DNA from: Gonium pectorale
Lineage: Eukaryota > Chlorophyta > Chlorophyceae > Chlamydomonadales > Volvocaceae
Direction: 5' to 3'
DNA length: 16,645 bases
Assembly (NCBI GenBank): GCA_001584585.1
Contig: LSYV01000015.1
Span: forward strand, 94,236-110,880
Within the stretch, counting starts at the first letter, position 1, and each line of letters opens with the position of its first letter. Below the pieces are notes generated by a model. The model did no database searches and was not told where the DNA came from. It saw only the letters and a program-made list of their open reading frames with translations. A program made the position numbers and the translations under genes. Positions 1 through 7,434 of the stretch are shown here, in pieces.

Positions 1-652
1 ATTGCGCTCTTCGGTGGGCTCTCGGGAGCTAGGGCGCCTCGGCATCACGTGTTGCGAGGCGGCTCCTCGGCGCCTCCTTCTCCTGCGGCTCCTCGATGCG
101 CTCCATCGCGACTACATGCACGCCACTCAAGGCTCCAGCAGGCTCCAGCGGCTCCAGCAGCACAGGTCGTTCGAGGTCTACAGGTGGGGTATAACCACCC
201 AGGTCCGGGGGAAAACGTGCGAGAGGACAACAATCCAATCACGAGAGTCTGAGGGAACAACCAGGCTGCCAGAGCACACTAGGAGCGAGCGAACCGAGGA
301 CCACTACATGTCGAGGCTAGGGCAGCGCAACGAGACCAGTGCAACGTTACATGGTGTGAGAGGCTGAGGGAGAGGACCAGAGAGAGCGTAAGCCAGAGAG
401 AAGAGCACAGCACACGACCAGCAGGCATACCCCATGCCGTACAAGCTCCAGCACGAACACAGGCGCGGCGGTACTACATCACGACACCTAGTATCTCCCG
501 ACACCGGGAGGGCCCGTCTGCTCCTATGCCCCGCCCGCCATGCCTTGTACTCGGCGCCCTGCTGGAAACATCACACCCTCGGGTGTGTATGTACGTAGAG
601 GCTGCCTCCCCCGTTTCTGGTTTCTTTTTTACGCAAGTGGTTGTCGTTAGGG

Positions 653-724
653 GTTGCTTCCGCTTGTGCCGCCTCGCCTCAACTTCTGCAAGCTGAGCAA
701 GTAGAGTTCCTGCTGCAGCGGCAC
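653..724 (-). pseudogene. decayed fragment of RPS27 (5' end of coding region)
   Basis: On the minus strand two blocks match the intact RPS27 exon at 2093-2313 in the same order. TGCCGCTGCAGCA (723 down to 711) equals RPS27 positions 2312-2300, and CACAAGCGGAAGC (668 down to 656) equals 2253-2241. Start-to-start spacing is 55 nt here and 59 nt in RPS27, so a net 4-nt loss shifts the frame. The ATG has become GTG. Translated in two frames it reads PLQQELYLLS and then EARRHKRK; the intact protein has [10 protein letters not shown] and EARRHKRK. In the EARRHKRK block all four base differences from the intact gene are synonymous. I found no similarity beyond codon 24 and no zinc-finger part. Homology to RPS27 is seen directly; calling it a dead paralogue is inference. 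Confidence 0.7.
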
Positions 725-1485
725 GTCTACTCGCTGTTGAGCTAGCCAGAGAGGATGATGAAACCAACGACGGGGCGATAGCGTTGACCCACGGGTCGTC
801 GCTTGACTGGTGAGGCTGTGGACAGGCTTTTGACACCAGGAGCCGAAGCCGAGATCGACGGCATTAACGGTAGAAGCCAAACCAGGGAGGCAACCAAGAC
901 CGTGGGCGGGCAGGTAATGCAATCGCAACAATGTTTACATCATACTTGCCTACCAAAGCACCAAGTCCATATATATGCGCTTGCCCTCCCTTGCACCTGT
1001 CGTTGAACGGGAGCTCGCCCGCTCGCCCACTCCGCCCCACGCGTGCCTTTGGTAAGGATAAGGCCTTCAGCCCCAGAGAAGCCTTCTCATAACCCATTGA
1101 CGGCGAAAAGAAGGCATTAAAGTGTTGTCGCCAGCCGCCAGAAGCTGCATCGGGACTACAGTACATCTAATGCACTACCCAGCGCTACCGTGCCAAACGA
1201 TTACCCAAGCAATAACGAGTGCGATAGCCAGAAGGGCGCAAATCGAATGCCGGGGAAACGCAACGCCAGGTCGGATCCAACCTGCATATCAACTATTTCA
1301 TGGCCGTACAACAATGTGCTGTCCAAAATGCCATTACTCCCGCTTTGGGTAGAGCCCTCGGGGGGAGGAACCTACACACTATACATACATGCACGATTCA
1401 TGGTACACCAGGCCGAGACCAGACCTAGCATGAATATTCACACTTCTTGTCGGTTCATAGTTCCAAACAGGGAGATACCGGCTAC

Positions 1486-1510
1486 GCAGTTGGCCTTATG
1501 CGCCAACTGC
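1486..1510. other. perfect 9-bp hairpin
   Basis: The arms GCAGTTGGC (1486-1494) and GCCAACTGC (1502-1510) are exact inverted repeats around a 7-nt loop. It lies downstream of RPS27 in sequence with no recognised gene. No function is assigned; a short inverted repeat of this size can occur by chance. Confidence 0.5.
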
Positions 1511-1702
1511 CGATATGCTCACAGTGTAGTCGGCGCCGCCACACCGCATTCGTGAATTCAGAAAGCACTCCAGGTTTGGAGGCTGCAGGTCATCTAAAGC
1601 GAAGGGCCCATCATCATGTGCATGACACCACAACCGCTGCTGCAGCCTTCAGGGGCACCTGAGACGCTGCTGCCGGGAGCCCTCTTGCGCCCCGTTTGAT
1701 CC

Positions 1703-2313
1703 TCACTCGGACTTTCGCCTGAAGCTCGTGCCCTCCATGAGCCTGTTGCGGGACAGACCCGTGAAGAACATACCCATGTAATTTAGCAAAGGGTTAAGAG
1801 CAGCAGCCAAAGGGCAGCCCCTGCGAAGCCTGGCACGGACGGATAACACGGAAGCTGTGCCACACATGACGGGTACACGGCAAGCTTCGGGCCAACCCGG
1901 GTCCGGCAAGCGCATGTGCATATAGAAATGCCGCAGCGCCCCCCCCCCCCACCCCGCGGGTTTGAGTACCCCAATCTGGTAGAGCATGACACAGCAGGCC
2001 AAACCCATGAACATGAGTGCATGCAGCACAAGCGAGCAGCAACTAGAAGGCCTTGCATGTAGGATGGTTTGAAAGCCCAGCAGCACCCGCACCTCGTCTT
2101 GCCGCCCGTGGGTGTGGCCAACACAGATGAACAGGCAGTGCACGTCACAACGGACTGGCTGTGGCTGAACACAGTCGTGATCTGGAAGCAGCCAGGGCAC
2201 TTCACGTCCATGAAAAAGGAGTTCGGGTGCTGGACAAGTCGCTTCCGCTTGTGGCGCCGGGCTTCCAGAGCAGGTGGAGGGTTAAGAAGGTCAATATCGT
2301 GCTGCAGCGGCAT
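1703..2313 (-). CDS. RPS27: small-subunit ribosomal protein eS27 (RPS27)
   Basis: This is a component of the cytosolic 40S ribosomal subunit. Exon 1 is 2313-2093 and exon 2 is 1742-1703 on the minus strand. The intron 2092-1743 has a GTGCGG donor and a CAACAG acceptor, phase 2. The joined product is 86 aa, against 84 in human. It shows the family hallmarks in order: a basic [12 protein letters not shown] segment (17-28), [12 protein letters not shown], the C4 zinc finger Cys39, Cys42, Cys58 and Cys61, ITTVFSHSQ (45-53), then PTGGKTR and the family C-terminus EGTSFRRK. The ATG at 2313 gives the expected family N-terminus. MAK16 lies head to head 349 bp away. The intron carries a G-rich run on its sense strand (C12 on the plus strand at 1939-1950). 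A degenerate copy of the 5' end lies at 653-724. Confidence 0.96.
1939..1955 (-). repeat. homopolymer G tract in RPS27 intron
   Basis: The plus strand shows twelve consecutive C (1939-1950), then A, then four more C. The RPS27 intron transcript would therefore carry GGGGT followed by a G12 run. Such a tract can slip in sequencing and replication and could form a quadruplex. No role is assigned. Confidence 0.8.
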
Positions 2314-2662
2314 CTTGGATAGAGCCCGAGAGCGCGCGGTGCGGGCTCAGGCCAAAAGAGCTAGGTTCGATGCTGCAGCAAGGGGCCTGCTTTAGCGTCC
2401 TCACGCACGCAAACTAGTTCTATTCGGCCAAGAGCGAGTACTGTCGCTGGCGCAGCTATGAACGCAAGCCGTATTTTACGACAGCCATTTCCCAGAAGTC
2501 ATTCACCAGCCACTTCTTCGCACTTCCTGCCTTGGCTGCAATTAAAATACCATATACCGGAAAATCCGTCCGGCGGCTGCCCGCTTTGTTTAGTTGCAAC
2601 GCAACCCGCTGAATTTAGTGTAGTCGGGGCCTGCGTGCGGGCCTTGGGCCTGGCACGAGCGA
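2314..2662. promoter_or_regulatory. shared divergent upstream region of RPS27 and MAK16
   Basis: Only 349 bp separate the two start codons, so both 5' UTRs and both core promoters must fit here unless a gene starts inside its neighbour. TAAAATAC occurs once in each orientation: plus at 2543-2550, pointing to MAK16, and minus at 2478-2471, pointing to RPS27. These are candidate TATA-like elements about 120 and 160 bp from the respective start codons. TGGGCC (2645-2650), the core of the plant 'site II' element of ribosomal-protein and growth genes, lies 13 bp before the MAK16 ATG. The gene arrangement is seen directly; promoter function and elements are inference. Confidence 0.6.
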
Positions 2663-5600
2663 ATGCAGCACGACGAGGTTATCTGGCAGGCAAGGCAGGG
2701 TCTCGCAAGCACGCCGTGACGGCGCGACGGCTGGGGAGCCTGCACATGCAGTCAGGCCATCGTCAATCATAGCGCAAAGGAGCGGTTGCTGAGCTGCCGG
2801 GCTCTCGATGTTGGTGCGCCGCAGGTCATTGGCCATGTGAACTGCAGCTATCGGGCAAAGACTCAGACTCAGAACTTTTGCCGCAATGAGTTCAACGTTA
2901 CGGGACTCTGCAACCGCAGCTCCTGCCCCCTGGCGAACAGTCGATACGCGACCATCAGGGAGGAAAATGGGCGGTGTTACCTGCTCATGAAGACCATCGA
3001 GCGGGCGCACTCGCCCAAAAACCTCTGGCAGAAGATACGGCTTAAAAAGAATTACGCGGCAGCGCTGGAACAGCTGGACCAGCACCTGCAGTACTGGCCC
3101 AAATTCCTTGTGCACAAGAACAAACAGCGCTTCACCAAGATCACGCAGTACCTGATACGCATGCGGAGATTGGAGGTGAAGGCGAGGCCCAAGCTCGTGG
3201 GCATTAACCGGAAGTGAGTGCGACAGGGTAGGGTTGAGGGGCCCGCCGGTACCGGGTGGGGACTACCAGCGTATGCAATCGTGATGATGCGGCAGGCGGT
3301 TGATGCAGCGCGCGTACGGGCTCTCGTGGATTTCGGTGTGATGCTGGCGAGATAACCCACGTGCTTGCTCTGCGGTCCGTTCGCCGTGCTGCGGTGCTGC
3401 GCAGTGGCCGCGCTCCACTGTGGTGTATCGCGTGAAGCCTCATATAAGCTGCACACTTATACCATGTTAGAGAGACTCTCAATCCGCGGCGTCTGCGCAT
3501 CATGGAACCAAGCCGAAGTGCGGAATCCATGTGTGGGGAGTCAGAAGCATGTCCTGTCCGCATGTCGGGGACTGCCCGACGCCGCTTTATGAGTTTCCTC
3601 CTTGGGACGGCGGTCCTTCGATCGGCGTACATGCGTGCGCCGTGCGGGTGGCCTGGACAATTACAGCGCTCCGTCTTGAGCCCACGCCCAACGCTCCCGT
3701 CGTTTCCAGGCTCGAGAAGGTGGAGCGGAAGCGCGAAGCCAAGGCGGAGGCGGCTGCTCATTTGGAGAAGTCCATTGAGTCAGAGCTATTGAAGCGGTTG
3801 CAGGTGGGGCGGGGGCAATTGCGGGTGGGGCGGAGCTGGCTCGACAGCTGATGGGTTGGGACCCGATGGCACGGGGTCGGTCCGCGGGTGCTCGGGGCGT
3901 GGGATTGTATGCCTGCCGGTAATTCACTCCGCACCGGTCATGGCAGCGGTGGCCTTAGGAGATGCCAAAACACAGGAGCCGTGCAACCGCGAGCAGATCT
4001 AAATTGAATAGGGCCAGGGTTTTCGGCGTGATGCGTGCCACTTGGGTAGGGTTGCACAACAATGTCCACTGGAGCACATCGCAGAAGCACGTGGGATGCG
4101 GGCAAAGCCTGCCTCACCACATTCCCTGCACGCTTGTGCGACCTGCAGCGCACTGCGCGGTCAGCGGGTGCGGGCCTGGCCGCGGGTGCCTCCTAAGGCA
4201 ACAGTGTGGTCATGTCGCAAGCCCGGGCGTGCCTTCTCCGCTGTCCTATGGTGGCCTGGCGACGGCGAAGCGGCGCATACCACAGCGCAATGGCCGTTTT
4301 CTTTTTTCGAACTGTCCTTCCAGCAGCCGTGCCATTCTAACCCGCCCGCCCGTTTGCCTGCCTAACGGCCCGTACGAACCCGTCAGAGCGGCACGTACGG
4401 CGACATCTACAACTTCCCGCTGGCGCAGTATGAAAAGGTGCTGGACACACAGGAGGTTCAGGAGGCGGAGGAGGAGGAGGAGCTGGGCGAGGAGTTTGTG
4501 GCGGGAGACGAGGAAGACGAGGAGGAGGACGAGGAGGAAGAGGTGAGGCAGCGTTCGGGAGCGTTGCATGCAGGTTCGGCCCCATGCGTCTGATAGGCTT
4601 CTGCAGGTCGAGGAGGCCTTCGGTGCTCCGATCTGGGCCCAGGAGGCGGGCCCAGGAAACTGCGTTGGTATTGGCAAATTATTTCATGACGACACGTTAT
4701 GCCTTCAACTCGAGTGTGGATGCGGGTCCATTAGTGCGGACGGCTCTTTCCCGCTTGCGGGTGGTGTGGCGGCCTTCTCCCCTCAGTGCCGCCCGCCTGT
4801 ATGCCGTTCGCAACACCAAATGTCAAGCGTCGTGACAATCGTTGGCTACGGCCCCGTCAATGGCCCAGCTGACACGCATCCGGCGCACATCCGTTCGACC
4901 GCTACCAGCCCGCATCCGGCGGTACCTGCACACGTGCACAGCCGGCGCCCCGAAAGCCAAGACCCAGGACTGAACCTGCATCGCAACCAGCATGCCAGCT
5001 ACGTGCGCTCGGCGGCCCCTTTTTGGGGTTGGCCCTCTGGCTATCTCCCTCGTGCCTGCGGGCCGGCCTGCCGAGCGCGATACTTAACGCAGCGATGTGA
5101 CAATCGTTGGCTGCGGCCTTGGATGGCGCTGCCGACACGCATCCGTCGCACAGCACCCAACCGGACACACACTGAACCATAATAGAATTCCAACAGCTGA
5201 ACATTATCTTCTTGGACTGTCTGTCATATACTTGCATATCATTCGCCCAGCACAGCTTCTCCCCCACTTCGTACACCGCTTTCCATGCCAACCACCCTCC
5301 CTCGGCCCGCAGATTGAGTACCTGGACGACGACCAGGTGGAGCTCGACGAGGAGGACATGGAGGACTGGGAGGACGGGCCTGAGGAGGGAGATGACGACG
5401 AGGAAGGAGATGACGAAGAGGTGCGCCGGGTTGCCGGATGGGCTGGGGCCGCAACAGTCGGGCCATGGGGTGCGTGGGGACTTTTCACGAGCAGCCCGAG
5501 TGCGGGTATTGTACGCAGGAACGGGGGTTTTACCCCACTATCAAGGGGTAGGCGGGTACACAAGCACTGGCAGGTAGCACGTTCTCAGGATTACCACTTT

Positions 5601-6008
5601 TCACGGGGCGTAAGCACTAGTCGTAGAGTAGCTTCTCTTTCCCTCTGCTCTTGTGCTTTCCCACCGCACACCTATCGCCCCCCAGTTTGGTGCAAATGAA
5701 CACGTTTGTGTTGTAAGTATTACTGTCACGTACTCCCGGTCTTGCAGCCGAGCGGCTCGGGCCACGGCGAGGACGAGGAGGCAAGCAGCGACGAGGAAGA
5801 GAGCGACGATGTGGAAGGCGGGTCGGACCAGGAGCCCTCGCCGCCGCGGAAACGCAAGGCCGCACCGCCGCGCGGGCCGCAGCGAGCAGGCAAGGCCGCG
5901 GGCAAGGCGGCAGCTGCGCGCGGTAAGGCAGGGCCAGTCAAGCGGCAGCGGCGGCAGGTGGAGATCGAGTACGAGGAGGAGCGCATGCCCACCCGGCAGC
6001 TGCATTAG
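2663..6008 (+). CDS. MAK16: MAK16 ribosome biogenesis factor
   Basis: MAK16 is a nucleolar factor needed for 60S subunit assembly (pre-60S particles, 27S rRNA processing in yeast). Six coding exons: 2663-2689, 2825-3213, 3710-3803, 4387-4542, 5313-5420 and 5748-6008, with intron phases 0,2,0,0,0. The product is 344 aa, against about 300 in human and yeast. Exon 1 encodes MQHDEVIWQ, the family start, which fixes the ATG. Then come Cys16, Cys28, Cys38 and Cys43 in the conserved cysteine cluster ([18 protein letters not shown]), the SRYATIRE and [13 protein letters not shown] blocks, [23 protein letters not shown], and SGTYGDIYN, the plant version of this step. A long acidic region fills exons 4-6 (about 190-300), followed by a basic stretch and the terminal VEIEYEEE motif. 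Intron 1 (2690-2824) uses a GC donor (CAG then GCAAGG); all other donors are GT. RPS27 is its divergent neighbour. Confidence 0.95.
2690..2824 (+). other. GC-AG intron of MAK16
   Basis: The reading frame needs WQ joined to VIGH. That places the donor at CAG followed by GCAAGG (2690) and the acceptor at GCCGCAG (ending 2824). The intron is 135 bp and phase 0. No GT within the conserved start region preserves the VIWQVI motif: the only nearby GT (2679) would delete conserved residues. Flanking bases match the strict CAG|GCAAG consensus typical of genuine GC-AG introns. Confidence 0.85.
4832..5152 (+). repeat. imperfect direct repeat pair in MAK16 intron 4
   Basis: Two copies, 4832-4889 and 5097-5152, lie 265 bp apart in the 770-bp intron. 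Both begin GTGACAATCGTTGGCT, differ at one base, continue CGGCC, diverge for about 15-18 bases, then share GACACGCATCCG and, after one changed base, CGCACA. The rest of the intron shows no open frame of known type. This may be a remnant of a small mobile element or a local duplication; I found no terminal inverted repeats or target-site duplication. Confidence 0.7.
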
Positions 6009-7434
6009 AACTGTTATGGTGCCTAGCCGACAGATGCGCGTGTGCGCGACAGCGCCACATGCACACAGTGTCGCGTGACCAGTAGGCAACTCTCTGGACG
6101 GTGTTAGCCTTTAGCTGCATCGGCGGCCCGCGACGGTGGAGGTGTTCCCAGTGGACGCGAGCCACAGTGCTGGACGCTTTCATGCATTGCATACCTGCGG
6201 ACAGAACCGTTGTATGATTATTGACTGCAGTGATATGGGGGTTCAGCTGCGATGGTGCGCTTGGCTCGCGGTGCGGCGCTCATGCCGCGGCACGGGAGGG
6301 GACACGGAGCGGACTGTGTGCGAGTCGATGTGCAGAGCGTCTAGCTCAGTTAGCAGTAAGCGTACCGGGGAGCATTCTGGGAAATGGCCTCTACTTAGGG
6401 GCTGCTGTTCTTGTACGCAGCCCCGTTTGGCAAACAGCGCTGAGATGCGAAGTCTAGGCTCGCAGGGAGCACCTCATGCAAAACGGTTCCGAGTCCTTCA
6501 AGCTGCGTTCACTCCTGGGTTGTCATTTGCTTTGTGTGAATTACGGAGCACAGGAGGCTTTGGCCTTCCGGGTGCCGCTGACAAGCGCCGTGGAGCTGCT
6601 GGGTACGAACGTACGATGCCTGTCCTACCGGACGCCGTCAAGAGCGGGTGTAATGGAGACCTAGGTGTCTGTTGCGCGCCGGGTGGTCCTCCCCACGGTG
6701 GGCCTCGATTTCCCCGTGATACGTCCCTTGTCCGGCTGAAGAGGCTCATGTGCGCTTATGCTGCGTCGGTGCGAACGCGCAGGGAGAGGGGGCAGGCCTT
6801 CCATAGGTGGCGTTCTTCCTGTGTGGTGTACACGGGCGCGGAGCGAGTGCATCCACCCCATGTAAGACGCAGTTCAGGCAACGTGAGCATGTACGGGCCT
6901 GAGAAGACATACTGTTGCAAAAAGGGCAAAAGTTACTTTGTGGCCCGGCGCTCACAGGCTGATAGAGATTCCATTGGGATGCCTCTGATGACATCAAGTC
7001 TCGGTCAGGCACGCGGTTCAGGGGAGGTCTCGGTACGTGTCGGGATGGGTTCCCAAGGCTATAGCTTACATAACGGATTTGGCCCCGCGCACACACCGGA
7101 TGCACGAAGGAAGTATGTGCACCCTGCGCACCGCACGATTCAATTCTGTCGCACCACGAAACACGGTACGTACCGCAATCTACGGGAAGGCATCGAAACT
7201 CTTGCGGAACGCCTTTACTACGAGGAACCAACGTCCGACAGCAACACGTTCTGGGCTAGACCTTGTTCGCGTTGACGCCTGGCCAAGGCGCCCTTCCTGA
7301 AATGCAGAAATGAGAAAGATGCTTTCGTTGCGAACTTTAAAAGGCCTCTCTTGTGAAATGAACTCTCACCGCTGCAGCCGCAATGAATGTAGAGCCAGGA
7401 AACTCCTTTCTTGAGGCCGGATGCCTTGACTAGC
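6009..7434. other. MAK16-kinase intergenic region
   Basis: This holds the presumed MAK16 3' UTR and the upstream region of the kinase. The first TGTAA after the MAK16 stop is at 6649-6653, which would give a 640-nt 3' UTR; a second is at 6861-6865. A 379-codon open frame (6136-7275, plus strand) crosses most of it. It matches nothing I know, is rich in Arg, Ser, Cys and Gly, and in a sampled stretch its third-position GC is roughly half, well below the exons nearby, so I do not call it a gene. An acceptor-like CTCACCGCTGCAG ends at 7377 and could end a 5' UTR intron of the kinase. Confidence 0.5.
7383..7433 (+). promoter_or_regulatory. cluster of upstream start codons before the kinase
   Basis: Three out-of-frame or terminated ATGs lie in the 52 nt before the kinase start. 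ATG 7383 opens a 16-codon frame ending in TAG at 7431-7433, one base before the main ATG. ATG 7387 is followed at once by TAG. ATG 7421 reads one more codon, then TGA. If the transcript starts upstream of 7383, scanning ribosomes would meet all three, which would reduce or regulate translation. The codons are seen directly; whether they are in the mRNA is not known. Confidence 0.4.

Larger units (their letters stand above)
1..1702. other. left flank, no intact gene recognised
   Basis: I see no intact gene here on either strand. Open frames are short, lack the strong third-position GC bias of the exons further right, and resemble no family I know. The exception is the RPS27-like fragment at 653-724. 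The stretch next to 1702 should contain the 3' UTR of RPS27 (minus strand). The nearest minus-strand TGTAA, the usual volvocine poly(A) signal, lies at 935-939, which would give a 3' UTR of about 770 nt. A perfect 9-bp hairpin lies at 1486-1510. Confidence 0.5.

Noticed and set aside
2..367. 121-codon frame open at the left edge as the end of a gene
   Set aside because: No recognised motif, no clear codon bias, and overlapping frames on both strands look equally open; it cannot be supported.
4491..4542. GAG/GAC-rich purine tract as a microsatellite
   Set aside because: It is the acidic Glu/Asp run of MAK16 exon 4, a family trait, and reads in frame to a proper GT donor at 4543.
4568..5182. 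204-codon plus-strand frame in MAK16 intron 4 as an alternative exon
   Set aside because: Joining exon 4 directly to 5313 restores the family transition from the acidic tract to IEYLDDD, phase 0 on both sides; the frame contains the direct repeats and no MAK16 homology.
6136..7275. 379-codon plus-strand open frame as a protein-coding gene
   Set aside because: No family resemblance, weak third-position bias, composition like translated non-coding GC-rich DNA, and it lies in the expected 3' UTR of MAK16. Kept only as a low-interest finding.
7411..7434. start of the kinase at the in-frame TTG at 7411
   Set aside because: It is not an ATG; in a nuclear algal gene the first in-frame ATG at 7435 is preferred, and it gives a sensible MGN start after an in-frame stop at 7384.
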